NCBI GenBank assembly: GCA_902761535.1
Contig: CACWKS010000002.1
Location: forward strand, 62,001 to 126,000
Reading direction: 5' to 3'
Source of the DNA: an uncultured Pseudomonadota bacterium
GTDB taxonomy: Bacteria; Pseudomonadota; Alphaproteobacteria; RF32; CAG-239
DNA: 64,000 nt
Below are positions 41,674 to 51,111 of the stretch, piece by piece. How positions within the stretch are numbered: the stretch's first letter is position 1; each line of letters opens with the position of its first letter. The notes beneath the pieces are model-generated. The model had not been told where the DNA came from and did not search any database. It was given only the letters and a program-made list of their open reading frames with translations. The position numbers and the translations under genes were made by a program.

Positions 41674-42921
41674 CTAAACAGCTTTTTTAGTCGTAGTTTT
41701 GGCCTTAACAAAACTCGGTTTCTTCCCTTCCGTAATCACTTTATCGTTAATTACAATTTCCGAAACATCGTGTTTGTCGGGAATCTCATACATCAATTCC
41801 AACAAACATTCCTCCATAATTGCTCGCAATCCGCGAGCTCCGGTCTTGCGTTCAATTGCTTTCTTGGCAATAGCCGTTAATGCCGGCTTGGTAAAAGTCA
41901 ATTCCACATTTTCCATTCCGAACATTGCTTTATATTGTTTAACCAAAGCATTTTTCGGTTCGGTTAATACCTTAATCAAAGCGGCTTCATCTAAATCATC
42001 TAAAGTGGCAATAACCGGCAAACGTCCGACAAATTCCGGAATCATACCGTATTTTAATAAATCTTCCGGCTGTACATCTTTAATAATCTCACCTATATTG
42101 CGATTCTCTTTAGAAGCCACTTTTGCGCCGAAACCGATTGATGTTTCTTTGCCACGGCGACCGACAATTTTCTCCAGTCCGGCAAAAGCACCGCCGCAAA
42201 TAAACAAAATATTAGTGGTATCAACGTGCAAAAATTCCTGTTGCGGATGTTTTCTGCCTCCTTGAGGCGGAACATTTGCCACTGTACCTTCAATAATTTT
42301 CAACAAAGCCTGTTGCACCCCTTCACCTGAAACGTCACGCGTGATAGAGGCACTGTCTGATTTACGGGTAATCTTGTCAATCTCATCAATATAAACAATT
42401 CCGCGTTGAGCTTTTTCAATGTCATAATTGGCATTTTGTACCAGTTTCAAAATGATGTTTTCCACATCTTCACCGACATAACCGGCCTCGGTCAAAGTCG
42501 TAGCATCAGCAATTGCAAAAGGCACATCTAATATTTTTGCCAGTGTTTGAGCTAACAAAGTTTTTCCTGAACCGGTCGAACCGATAAGAATAACGTTTGA
42601 TTTTGCAATATCAACATCGGGATGCTGACTGGAATTTAATCTCTTATAGTGATTATAAACAGCTACGGCCAAAACCTTTTTAGCATGTTCTTGTCCGATA
42701 ACATATTGATCCAAAAACTCTTTAATTTTAACCGGTGTCGGCAACCCTTCAAAATCAATACCTTTTTCTTTCTTTTCAATTTCTTTGATTTCGTCCGACA
42801 CAATGTTTATACAAACTTCAATACATTCATCGCAAATATAAACACCGCGCCCGGCCACCAATTTTTTAACTTCGTCTTGGCTTTTGCCGCAGAATGAACA
42901 ATGCAGTTTTTCATCAGTCAT
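41674..42921 (-). CDS. clpX: ATP-dependent Clp protease ATP-binding subunit ClpX
   Basis: A 415-residue AAA+ unfoldase that feeds substrates to ClpP. The N-terminal zinc-binding domain has two Cys pairs (CSFCGKS and CDECIEVC). Walker A is [12 protein letters not shown] (about 112-123), Walker B is VYIDEIDKI (about 175-183), and the ClpP-docking loop lies near 250-265. Sensor and C-terminal domain segments ([21 protein letters not shown]) are present. It lies 11 bases after clpP. The usual downstream lon is absent; repeats follow instead. Confidence 0.97.
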   Translation of the reverse strand: MTDEKLHCSFCGKSQDEVKKLVAGRGVYICDECIEVCINIVSDEIKEIEKKEKGIDFEGLPTPVKIKEFLDQYVIGQEHAKKVLAVAVYNHYKRLNSSQHPDVDIAKSNVILIGSTGSGKTLLAQTLAKILDVPFAIADATTLTEAGYVGEDVENIILKLVQNANYDIEKAQRGIVYIDEIDKITRKSDSASITRDVSGEGVQQALLKIIEGTVANVPPQGGRKHPQQEFLHVDTTNILFICGGAFAGLEKIVGRRGKETSIGFGAKVASKENRNIGEIIKDVQPEDLLKYGMIPEFVGRLPVIATLDDLDEAALIKVLTEPKNALVKQYKAMFGMENVELTFTKPALTAIAKKAIERKTGARGLRAIMEECLLELMYEIPDKHDVSEIVINDKVITEGKKPSFVKAKTTTKKAV

Positions 42922-42932
42922 AACTATTATCC

Positions 42933-43544
42933 TTATTTAATCTCTTCACGAGAGGTTACTACATGGTCAATCAGACCGAATTTCAATGCTTCATCAGGAC
43001 TCATAAAATTATCACGCTCCATTGCTGCTTCAATCGACGACAGTTTTTTGCCTGTATGATGAGCATAAATCTGATTCAAACGTTTTTTCATATCCAAGAT
43101 TTCTTTGGCGTGAATTTCAATATCGGTAGCCTGACCGCGAAAACCGCCTGACGGTTGATGAATCATAATCCGCGAATTGGGTAATGCAAAGCGTTTTCCT
43201 TTAGCACCGCCGGCTAACAATAATGAACCCATCGAACAAGCCTGTCCTATACACAAAGTATTAACATCGCAAGAAATATATTGCATGGTATCATACATTG
43301 CCATACCGGAAGTTACCACTCCGCCGGGAGAATTGATATAAAGGAAAATATCTTTTTTGGGATCTTCAGCCTCCAAAAACAATAATTGTGCACATACCAA
43401 AGAAGAAACTTCATCATTAACCTCACCGGTCAAAAAGATGATTCTTTCTTTTAACAAGCGCGAGAATATATCATAAGAACGTTCACCGCGCGAAGTTTGT
43501 TCAATTACCATCGGTACTAAATTATCTTTAATTTCCCAGTTCAT
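42933..43544 (-). CDS. clpP: ATP-dependent Clp protease proteolytic subunit ClpP
   Basis: A 203-residue serine protease forming the tetradecameric chamber. The ATG at 43544 has AGGA upstream; the open frame to 43574 lacks a ribosome site. The catalytic triad is Ser in [11 protein letters not shown], His in MIHQPSGG and Asp in [11 protein letters not shown]. The Ile-Gly-Phe binding hydrophobic patch region ([19 protein letters not shown]) is typical. Co-transcribed with clpX. Confidence 0.97.
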   Translation of the reverse strand: MNWEIKDNLVPMVIEQTSRGERSYDIFSRLLKERIIFLTGEVNDEVSSLVCAQLLFLEAEDPKKDIFLYINSPGGVVTSGMAMYDTMQYISCDVNTLCIGQACSMGSLLLAGGAKGKRFALPNSRIMIHQPSGGFRGQATDIEIHAKEILDMKKRLNQIYAHHTGKKLSSIEAAMERDNFMSPDEALKFGLIDHVVTSREEIK

Positions 43545-43717
43545 TTTATTTTCCTTGAAAAATTTAAACACCAAAACATAATAATTTATAAAACAATATA
43601 ATCAACAAAACGTTAATTTTTGCAAAAAAATAAATAATCTGTTTTTTTTAACCTAAATTAAACCAATCGATGATATATGATACTATTAAGTTGATTTTTA
43701 AATAACGGGTTATTGTA

Positions 43718-45859
43718 ATGCTTAGACAATATGAATTAGTTGATTTAGTCAAATCTTATGATCCTGATGCTGACGAAGATGCATTGAATCGTGCTTATGT
43801 TTATGCAATGAAAAAGCATGGCGCACAGTTGCGTACTTCCGGCGATCCTTACTATTCTCATCCGATTGAAGTTGCCGGTATTTTAACCAAATTTAAGCTT
43901 GATTCTACTTCAATTATTGCCGGATTATTGCATGATACGGTTGAGGACACTGATGCCACAATTGAAGAAATTCGCGATTTATTCGGTGAGCAGGTGGCAC
44001 AAATTGTTGACGGACTGACTAAATTGGCAATGATTGAGCTGAAATCTAAAGATACCAAACAGGCTGAGAATTTTCGCAAACTGTTGTTGGCTATGTCGGA
44101 AGATATCCGTGTTCTGTTGATTAAGTTGGCTGACCGTTTGCATAATATGCGTACTATTCAATATTGTGCCGAAGAAAAAAGAATTCGTATTTCTCGCGAG
44201 ACTTTGGATATTTATGCCCCGCTTGCCGAAAGAATTGGTATGCAGGAAATCAAAACCGAATTGGAACAAATAGCCTTTCGTGAGTTGCACAAAGAAGCTT
44301 ATGAATCAATCATGGCCCGCTTAAATTTCTTGCGAGAGCAGGGCAGCGATTTGGTTCCGGCTATTATCAAACAGCTCGAAAAAGATATGGAAGAAGGGGG
44401 AGTGCGTGCTTCCGTTTCAGGTCGAGAAAAGTCGCCTTATTCTATATGGTGCAAAATGCAAAAGAAGAACGCTTCTTTTGAGCAGCTTTCCGATATTATG
44501 GCCTTTCGTATCATAGTTGATGATGTTGCCTCTTGCTATCAGGCTTTGGGTATCGTGCATAGTAAATATCACATGGTGCCGCGCCGTTTTAAGGATTATA
44601 TCTCTACCCCTAAACCTAATGGTTACAAATCACTTCATACCGGTGTTATCGGACCGGAAAATACTCGTATTGAGATTCAAATTCGTACTTACGAAATGCA
44701 TGAGGTTAATGAAAAAGGCGTTGCCGCCCATTGGGCCTATAAGCAAGGTGAAAAAACCGCCGGTAAAAATTTCCGCTGGATTCAGGAATTGTTGGAAATT
44801 TTGGAGGAATCATCCAGCCCTGAAGAATTTTTGGATAACACCAAATTGGAAATGTATAATGATCAGGTATTTTGCTTTACCCCGAAAGGTGATTTAATTG
44901 GATTGCCGGTAAATTCAACACCGGTAGATTTTGCTTATGCAGTTCACTCTAAGGTCGGAAATACTTGTGTCGGTGCCAAAATCAATGGCGAAATCAAACC
45001 ATTGCGCACAATACTGAAAAATGGCGATCAGGTCGAAGTGTTGACTTCTAAAGCACAACATCCTTCTCCCGAATGGGATAGATTTGTGGTAACCGGCAAG
45101 GCAAAAGCTGCCATTCGTCGTTATATTCGCGCCAACAAACGCGAACAATTTATCACTCTCGGTGAACAAATTTTGGAGCGTACTTTCAAAGGTGAAAATT
45201 TAGAGTTCGGTGAAAAAGGTTTGGTTGGAGTGTTGCCTAATTTTGAAGCTGAATCGGTTGAAGATATTTATGCTAAAGTAGGTGAGGGGTTGGTTACGGC
45301 TTGGGATGTTTTGCGTGCAGTTTATCCCAGTTATAAGCAATCTAAATTAGGTAAAGTGGTAAAATCTTTCAAGGTTCATAGTTTTGGTAAAAAGCTCAAG
45401 AAAAATAAAGCCGATCCTCTTCCGATTAAAGGACTTATTCCCGGTATGGCGGTTCATTTTGCCGGTTGTTGCCATCCGCTTCCCGGTGACCGAATTGTCG
45501 GTATTGTCACCACCGGTAAAGGTGTGGCCGTGCATGCTATTGATTGTAAAGCTTTAGAAAAATATGCTTCAGAGCCGGAGCGTTGGTTGGATATTGCTTG
45601 GGGAGATGCGGCTGATGAAGAGGTCCATATCGGACGTCTTAAAATTATTTTAGCTAATGAACCGGGAGCATTAGGTGATTTGTCAAACGTAATTGCTCGT
45701 TCGGAAGGAAATATTGCCAACTTAAACATTACCAATCGTACCTTAAGTTATTTTGAGCTGATTGTTGATGTAGAGGTTCATGATTTGAAACAACTTAATG
45801 ATATAATTGCGGCTGTTAAGGCTTGTAAGGTGGTATCTTATGTCGCCAGAGCTTCATAG
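43718..45859 (+). CDS. rsh: Bifunctional (p)ppGpp synthetase/hydrolase (RelA/SpoT)
   Basis: A 713-residue Rsh enzyme controlling the stringent response. The N-terminal HD hydrolase is intact (RTSGDPYYSHPIEVAG, LLHDTVEDT about 71-77, LADRLHNMRT). The synthetase domain has SIWCKMQKKNASFEQLSDIMAFR (about 243-265) and KPNGYKSLHT. A TGS domain (VFCFTPKGDLIGLP, about 386), a zinc-finger/helical region (CCHPLPGD) and a C-terminal ACT domain (ILANEPGALGDLS) follow. It leads the acpS-lepB-rnc-era cluster. Confidence 0.95.
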   Translation: MLRQYELVDLVKSYDPDADEDALNRAYVYAMKKHGAQLRTSGDPYYSHPIEVAGILTKFKLDSTSIIAGLLHDTVEDTDATIEEIRDLFGEQVAQIVDGLTKLAMIELKSKDTKQAENFRKLLLAMSEDIRVLLIKLADRLHNMRTIQYCAEEKRIRISRETLDIYAPLAERIGMQEIKTELEQIAFRELHKEAYESIMARLNFLREQGSDLVPAIIKQLEKDMEEGGVRASVSGREKSPYSIWCKMQKKNASFEQLSDIMAFRIIVDDVASCYQALGIVHSKYHMVPRRFKDYISTPKPNGYKSLHTGVIGPENTRIEIQIRTYEMHEVNEKGVAAHWAYKQGEKTAGKNFRWIQELLEILEESSSPEEFLDNTKLEMYNDQVFCFTPKGDLIGLPVNSTPVDFAYAVHSKVGNTCVGAKINGEIKPLRTILKNGDQVEVLTSKAQHPSPEWDRFVVTGKAKAAIRRYIRANKREQFITLGEQILERTFKGENLEFGEKGLVGVLPNFEAESVEDIYAKVGEGLVTAWDVLRAVYPSYKQSKLGKVVKSFKVHSFGKKLKKNKADPLPIKGLIPGMAVHFAGCCHPLPGDRIVGIVTTGKGVAVHAIDCKALEKYASEPERWLDIAWGDAADEEVHIGRLKIILANEPGALGDLSNVIARSEGNIANLNITNRTLSYFELIVDVEVHDLKQLNDIIAAVKACKVVSYVARAS

Positions 45860-45871
45860 AAAGGAATAAAA

Positions 45872-46261
45872 ATGATATTGGGATTAGGAACGGATATTGT
45901 CAGTGTGGAACGTATTTCTAAGGTGTTGCAACATAATGAAGGTGCATTTATTGATAGAATATGCTCATCTGATGAAAAAAAATATTTACAAGATTGCTCC
46001 GATATTACCGCAAAATTAGCCAAATTATGGGCGGCAAAAGAAGCTGCCGTTAAAGCACTTGGTACCGGATTTATTGAAGGTATATCTTTTAAGGATATTG
46101 AACTTCACCATAACCGCCAAGGTCGTCCCGAACTGGAATTTAAGGGGGTGGCTTTGCAAAAATTGCAAAGTTTGTCTTCTCACGAGACTACTCATATATG
46201 GGTTTCACTCAGCGATGATAAACCATGGGCACAAGCGGTTGTTATTATTGAAAAAATATAG
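45872..46261 (+). CDS. acpS: Holo-[acyl-carrier-protein] synthase
   Basis: A 129-residue enzyme that moves 4'-phosphopantetheine from CoA to acyl carrier protein. The metal-binding Asp8 lies in LGTDIVSVERI and Glu in LWAAKEAAVKALGTG (about 49-63); the C-terminal strand (THIWVSLSDDKPWAQAVVII) fits the family. It follows rsh after 12 bases. pdxJ, often placed between rsh and acpS in alphaproteobacteria, is absent. Confidence 0.93.
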   Translation: MILGLGTDIVSVERISKVLQHNEGAFIDRICSSDEKKYLQDCSDITAKLAKLWAAKEAAVKALGTGFIEGISFKDIELHHNRQGRPELEFKGVALQKLQSLSSHETTHIWVSLSDDKPWAQAVVIIEKI

Positions 46262-46318
46262 TTGTTAAATGAAAAAAAAGTTATATTATGCAGATAACTA
46301 AAAACAAAGGGCTGAATT

Positions 46319-47047
46319 ATGGAAAAGGAAGAAAGTTTTATTGATACGATAAAAATGGTATTTTACGCCATTTTGATTGCTGTGGTTATTCGCAGTCTTT
46401 GGATAGAACCGTTCAAAATACCTTCAGGTTCAATGTATCCCACTCTCTATGTCGGAGATTATTTATTTGTCTCTAAATATACTTACGGGTATTCTCGTCA
46501 CTCATTTCCGTTCAGCTTACCATTGTTTAATGGTCGTATATGGTCTGACGAACCAAAACGAGGTGATGTTGTTGTGTTTAAGAATCCGCAGGATAATTCA
46601 ACCGATTTTATAAAAAGAGTTATCGGCTTGCCCAAAGATAAGATAAAATTAGTCAAAGGACGTCTTTTTATCAACGGTAAAAAACTTGAACGCAAAAATG
46701 AAGACGAGTTTGTTATACGCAATCGTTTTGGAGCAACAGAGCATTATCATCGCTATATCGAAGTTTTGCCTGAAGGTAAAGAGCATTATGTTTTAGAAGT
46801 ATCTGATAACGAAGCAAATGACAATTTTGTTGAGGTTGAAGTTCCCGAAGGACATTATTTTATGATGGGGGATAATCGCGACCGCTCGGATGACAGCCGA
46901 GTTAATGTCGGTTTTGTTCCTTTGGAAAGTTTGGTCGGTAAAGCCAGATTTTTATTCTTTTCTCACAATGATGAAGGTGCTTGGTACAAACCGTGGAGTT
47001 GGGTTAAAAAGATTCGTTGGTCTCGTTTGTTTAACACAATTAATTAA
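46319..47047 (+). CDS. lepB: Signal peptidase I
   Basis: A 242-residue inner-membrane enzyme that removes signal peptides. One N-terminal membrane segment (about 9-25) is followed by box B PSGSMYPTLYVGDYLF (catalytic Ser about 40), box D with the catalytic Lys in STDFIKRVIGLP (about 100), and box E GDNRDRSDDSR (about 182-192). It lies in the acpS-lepB-rnc-era run. Confidence 0.95.
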   Translation: MEKEESFIDTIKMVFYAILIAVVIRSLWIEPFKIPSGSMYPTLYVGDYLFVSKYTYGYSRHSFPFSLPLFNGRIWSDEPKRGDVVVFKNPQDNSTDFIKRVIGLPKDKIKLVKGRLFINGKKLERKNEDEFVIRNRFGATEHYHRYIEVLPEGKEHYVLEVSDNEANDNFVEVEVPEGHYFMMGDNRDRSDDSRVNVGFVPLESLVGKARFLFFSHNDEGAWYKPWSWVKKIRWSRLFNTIN

Positions 47048-47056
47048 AGTAAGTTC

Positions 47057-47704
47057 ATGGAAGATCTGCAAAATATATTAAAATACAAATTTAAACAAAT
47101 ATCATTACTGCAAAAAGCCATCACCCACAGCAGTATAAATTCGCATATTGATGGTAATTATGAACGGTTGGAATTTTTGGGCGATCGGGTTTTGGGTGTG
47201 GCGGTAGCATCTTTGCTGTATCGTATTTTTCCTAACGAGCCTGAAGGAAATTTATCCCAAAGATTTGTCGGCTTGGTTTGTAAAGAAACGGTTGCGGATA
47301 TGGCTAAGATTTTATATCTGGATCGCTTTATGAAAGTTCTGTCTGATGATTTACGTACCAATGAAAATGTTTTATGCGATGTCATGGAGGCTGTAATCGG
47401 AGCGGTTTATATTGATGGTGGTATTGATGCTGCAGTTGACTTTGTAAACAATCATTGGCGCGAACTTATTGATCGTAATACCAATCCTCCAAAAGATTCT
47501 AAAACATCTCTGCAGGAATGGGCACATCATCATGGCATGAATGCCCCGGAATATATTATGGTTCGTCGTGAAGGCAGTGAACATGAGCCGTTATTTATTA
47601 TGAAAGTTATTTTAGGCAACATGAGTGCTTCAGGCGAGGGAAAAAATAAAAAACAAGCCGAGTTTGCGGCAGCTAGATCCCTGTTGGAGCAAATACAGTC
47701 ATGA
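47057..47704 (+). CDS. rnc: Ribonuclease III
   Basis: A 215-residue double-strand-specific RNase for rRNA processing. The catalytic signature is ERLEFLGDRVLG (about 35-46), with a later D-V-M-E-A-V-I-G-A-V-Y-I-D-G helix carrying the acidic residues. The C-terminal dsRNA-binding domain runs from TSLQEWAHH to KKQAEFAAARSLL (about 145-212). It overlaps era by 4 bases (ATGA), indicating translational coupling. Confidence 0.95.
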   Translation: MEDLQNILKYKFKQISLLQKAITHSSINSHIDGNYERLEFLGDRVLGVAVASLLYRIFPNEPEGNLSQRFVGLVCKETVADMAKILYLDRFMKVLSDDLRTNENVLCDVMEAVIGAVYIDGGIDAAVDFVNNHWRELIDRNTNPPKDSKTSLQEWAHHHGMNAPEYIMVRREGSEHEPLFIMKVILGNMSASGEGKNKKQAEFAAARSLLEQIQS

Positions 47705-48600
47705 ATGCTGATACCAAATGTGGTTTTGTTGCTTTAATTGGAGCTCCTAATGCTGGAAAATCCACCATTACCAATCATTTTGTCGGATCAAAAGTATCCA
47801 TAGTCTCTCCCAAAGTTCAGACTACTCGCACCACTGTTAAAGGAATAGGTATTTGGAATAACAGCCAAATAATTTTTTTGGATACCCCCGGAATATTTAA
47901 ACCCAAACGGCGGCTCGATCGTGCTATGGTCGCTAATGCTTGGGATGGCACCGGTGATGCCGATATTACCGTTTTAGTGGTAGATGCCAAAGCCGGAGTT
48001 GATGGTCAGGTTATGAATATCATTACCGAATTACAGAAGAAAAAACAATCTGCCGTCCTGCTTATCAATAAAATAGATCTTGTAAAAAAAGATAAATTGT
48101 TGGAATTGAGCGCACAACTAAATTCGCGGGGTAATTTTAGCGAGACCTTTTTTGTATCGGCATCATCAGGCAAAAATATGGATATGTTTTATGATTATTT
48201 GGCTAACAATTTGCCTGACAGTCCTTGGTATTATCCCGAAGAACAAATGTCAGATATGCCACTGAAATTATTGGCAGCAGAAATTGTTCGAGAAAAGTTG
48301 TTTTTATATTTACAACAAGAGATACCTTATGAACTAACAGTCGAACCTGAGTTATGGGAACGCCGCGATGATGGCTCGATAAGGGCTGAAATTACAATTT
48401 ATGTTAAGAAAGATAACCAAAAAGTTATTATTTTGGGAAAAGGCGGACAAATGATTAAAAAAATCGGCAGCTCTGCTCGTCACGAACTGGAACAATTGTT
48501 GGAGGACAAAGTTCACCTGTTTCTGTTTGTTAAAGTGCGCGAAAACTGGCAAGACGACGCCAATCGTTATTCAGTTTGGGGACTAAACTTCAAAGCATAA
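47701..48600 (+). CDS. era: GTPase Era (ribosome assembly)
   Basis: A 299-residue GTPase that binds 16S rRNA during 30S maturation. G1 is GAPNAGKS (about 14-21), G3 is DTPGI (about 61-65) and G4 is NKID (about 122-125). The C-terminal KH domain carries ILGKGGQMIKKIGSSARHEL (about 241-260). The gene is coupled to rnc. It ends 8 bases before a convergent gene and no clear terminator separates them. Confidence 0.96.
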   Translation: MNADTKCGFVALIGAPNAGKSTITNHFVGSKVSIVSPKVQTTRTTVKGIGIWNNSQIIFLDTPGIFKPKRRLDRAMVANAWDGTGDADITVLVVDAKAGVDGQVMNIITELQKKKQSAVLLINKIDLVKKDKLLELSAQLNSRGNFSETFFVSASSGKNMDMFYDYLANNLPDSPWYYPEEQMSDMPLKLLAAEIVREKLFLYLQQEIPYELTVEPELWERRDDGSIRAEITIYVKKDNQKVIILGKGGQMIKKIGSSARHELEQLLEDKVHLFLFVKVRENWQDDANRYSVWGLNFKA

Positions 48601-48607
48601 TGCCATT

Positions 48608-49264
48608 TTATTCATTATTTGCAGCAGTATCAGAAGACGTATCACTAAAACCATCTTCTTCACCTTCGGATACAAAATCTTCATCGCTTAATCCGCCTTC
48701 TGTTTCGACGGTATTTTCTTTCGATTCGCTGTCAGCTAATTCTGTTTTTATCTTTTCTGAAACTTCAACATCGGTCATATCTTCAATATTTCCGACATTG
48801 ATTTTGACTTTTTCCAGTCTTTGCATCGGTAATTCATCCCGCAAAGCTAATTGCTCTGCAGTCAATAACTTACGTTTATCTAAATTTTTACTGTTATAGC
48901 ATTGCAACAGCCATACATCATAAATCGGATGTTCAACCGGACTGATTGCCGGAGTCGATGAAAACATCCATCCCTTGAATATATTTACCGGATTATCGGT
49001 TTGATAATTATCCACCACATCAATAAAAGCTGTATTTTCGGGTGCCTCCTCCGGTGAACGGGTTACACATTTGCGAGCTAATATCGAAAAAGAACCGAAG
49101 TAAGCCAAACCACCTACCGGAACATCAATCTCGGTAACATGTCCGGTTATCTTATCCATAGCTTGCATTTTTGCAGTATTCATTTCAATATCATCAGCAT
49201 ATGCTGCTATATAAGTACAGCAACTCAATCCCAATCCTAATAAAAATAATTTACAATTATTCAT
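48608..49264 (-). CDS. DUF2155 periplasmic protein
   Basis: A 218-residue exported protein with a signal peptide (about 1-23). The DUF2155 pattern is clear: KMQAMDKITGHVTEIDVPVG, FSILARKCVTRSPEEAPENT and IFKGWMFSSTPAISPVEHPIYDVWLLQC, with two conserved Cys that may pair. The family is alphaproteobacterial and often adjoins mlaD-like and respiratory-complex assembly genes; its function is unknown. The C-terminal 60 residues are Glu/Ser-rich and low-complexity, unlike typical members. It overlaps the upstream MlaD-like gene by 8 bases. Confidence 0.85.
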   Translation of the reverse strand: MNNCKLFLLGLGLSCCTYIAAYADDIEMNTAKMQAMDKITGHVTEIDVPVGGLAYFGSFSILARKCVTRSPEEAPENTAFIDVVDNYQTDNPVNIFKGWMFSSTPAISPVEHPIYDVWLLQCYNSKNLDKRKLLTAEQLALRDELPMQRLEKVKINVGNIEDMTDVEVSEKIKTELADSESKENTVETEGGLSDEDFVSEGEEDGFSDTSSDTAANNE

Positions 49265-49727
49265 CGCCGGTTACCATGAAAACAACTTCACTGACCAAAT
49301 CTTCAATAGTCTTAAAATCTTTGGTGTTTTGCAATTGATCGCCATCTTTTAAAACTTCTTCGGCATGACCGGGATCAATTTTGATAAATTTATCGCCCAT
49401 CAAACCATCGGAAACAATCGCAGCCACACTGTCAACCGGTAATTTAATGTTTGAAGCAATACTCATAACTACTCTGGCTGTATAATCGTTTTCATCTAAT
49501 TTCTGGCTAACTACCGTTCCGATCTTAATTCCGTTAATACGAACATCTGATCCCACATTCAAACCGCCTACTTTTAAGAAATTTGCGTTTACGTTATATC
49601 CTTCAACAACCTGCAAGTCAGAAACCGAGTATGCAAAATAACAAAATACCGCGACCAACAGTAAAACAGCAACACCCATAATGGTTTCGACCGGTCTTTT
49701 AAAAGAAAAAATATCAACTTTACTCAT
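49257..49727 (-). CDS. MlaD-like MCE-domain lipid transport protein (second copy)
   Basis: A 156-residue protein; start 49727 has GGAG 10 bases upstream and overlaps the preceding gene. It has a membrane anchor (about 15-33), then an MCE domain (NVNANFLKVGGLNVGSDVRINGIKIGTVV) and VSDGLMGDKFIKIDPG near residue 110-125. MlaD proteins form the periplasmic hexamer of the lipid-asymmetry pathway. It lies directly after another, divergent MCE gene. Confidence 0.85.
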   Translation of the reverse strand: MSKVDIFSFKRPVETIMGVAVLLLVAVFCYFAYSVSDLQVVEGYNVNANFLKVGGLNVGSDVRINGIKIGTVVSQKLDENDYTARVVMSIASNIKLPVDSVAAIVSDGLMGDKFIKIDPGHAEEVLKDGDQLQNTKDFKTIEDLVSEVVFMVTGDE

Positions 49728-50229
49728 CTTTAATGTTCTCCTTTTTTTCTTGGCGCTTGGCCTTGCCAATGCCGATTATGCGTTCAATCAACTCTTCCAA
49801 AACCATGGCATCTTGAGTGTAGGAAAATTCATCTCCCGATTCTAACAAATCTTCGGATCCGCCAGGTTCGATTTCCAAATATTTCTTTCCCATAATGCCG
49901 AAACTAACGATAGCTACCGAACTATCATCGGGAAGTTTGACATTTTCTTTAATTTCCATTTTCAAAATTGCTTTAAAATTATCGTCCAATATCGCATCGG
50001 TTACACGACCGACATCAATACCCGATAATCTCACGGCATCTCCTACCTGCAAACCGTCAGTACGGTTAAAACGGGCATAAAGCTGATAATATTTTCCGCC
50101 TTCTTTAGGAGCAATTTCACTGCGTGAAAGCAATACAGCCGTGAATATCAGCGCTATTACCGCTAATACCGACAAGCCCATTTTCAGATTTTTTGTCTCT
50201 TCTTTAGTGTACAATTCAATTATTTTCAT
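49720..50229 (-). CDS. MlaD-like MCE-domain lipid transport protein (first copy)
   Basis: A 169-residue protein. The Met at 50229 (MKIIELYTKEE) is preferred to one seven codons upstream; neither has a strong ribosome site. The membrane segment is about residues 17-34, followed by an MCE domain (LYARFNRTDGLQVGDAVRLSGIDVGRVTD) and IVSFGIMGKKYLEIEPGG. The basic, helical C-terminus (GIGKAKRQEKKE) is unusual. Two different MlaD-type proteins in a row suggest a hetero-hexamer or two linked transport paths. The permease and ATPase genes are not nearby. Confidence 0.85.
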   Translation of the reverse strand: MKIIELYTKEETKNLKMGLSVLAVIALIFTAVLLSRSEIAPKEGGKYYQLYARFNRTDGLQVGDAVRLSGIDVGRVTDAILDDNFKAILKMEIKENVKLPDDSSVAIVSFGIMGKKYLEIEPGGSEDLLESGDEFSYTQDAMVLEELIERIIGIGKAKRQEKKENIKDE

Positions 50230-50390
50230 ATGAAAGTTATCCCACTCCACATTTTAAGTTTATATCTTATATAAAACAAAATATTCATTTTGTCACCAAA
50301 GATTTTGAAAAATGAAAATAATTGTTAAAATTTAAAATAATCATGTTATTATATTCTCAAAATTGATCAGCATTATAACTGGAAAAAGTC

Positions 50391-51104
50391 ATGCTCAAAG
50401 TTACCAATCTATGCAAAAAATTAGGTGATCGCGATATTATCAATGATATCAGTTTCAGTCTTAATTCACGAGGTATTACAGCTTTATTGGGGCCTAATGG
50501 AGCCGGCAAAACAACTTTAATGCGTCTGCTTACCGGATATTACGAGGCTGATAAAGGAACAATAAGTATTTTTGGCCATGACATAGCATCTCAACGCCGT
50601 GCCGCTGTTGCAGATTTATCCTATGTTCCGGAAAACGGCGGAATTTATCAGGAAATGACCATTTTGGAATATCTCAAATTCATGAGCGATATAAAACATA
50701 TTTCCTCAGCAAATTTTTTTCAAAGACTTCCGCAGATTCTCTCAAAATTAGAGTTAACTGAAGTTTTGCACCAAAAATGTGAGAATCTATCCAAAGGTTT
50801 TTCGCGCCGCGTGGCTATTGCCGGTGCATTGATAACTCAGCCCAAGTTTTTAATTCTGGATGAGCCTTGCGAAGGGCTGGATGTTCGGCAAAAAATCAAT
50901 TTGCGGGCTTTTCTCAAAGAATGCAGTCGTACCTGTGCAATTCTCATCTCTACTCATATCATGGAAGATGTTGAGGCATTGGCCGAGCGAATTTTGTTAC
51001 TTACCGAAGGACGTTTGATTTGTGATGCTACTCCGCGCGAGCTTAAAAATAAAGCTCATCAGTTTAGTATTGAAGATTCGTTTTTCACTCTGACTCAAAG
51101 GTAA
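50391..51104 (+). CDS. ABC transporter ATP-binding protein (GldA-like)
   Basis: A 237-residue ATPase. Walker A is GPNGAGKTTL (about 34-43), the signature is LSKGFSRRVAIAGAL (in place of LSGGQ), Walker B is FLILDEPCEGLD and the H-loop is STHIM. It belongs to the ABC-2 type drug/polymer export class and resembles GldA. It is followed after 7 bases by a permease and then an auxiliary subunit, forming a Gld-like exporter cluster of four genes. Confidence 0.9.
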   Translation: MLKVTNLCKKLGDRDIINDISFSLNSRGITALLGPNGAGKTTLMRLLTGYYEADKGTISIFGHDIASQRRAAVADLSYVPENGGIYQEMTILEYLKFMSDIKHISSANFFQRLPQILSKLELTEVLHQKCENLSKGFSRRVAIAGALITQPKFLILDEPCEGLDVRQKINLRAFLKECSRTCAILISTHIMEDVEALAERILLLTEGRLICDATPRELKNKAHQFSIEDSFFTLTQR

Positions 51105-51111
51105 TAGTTTA

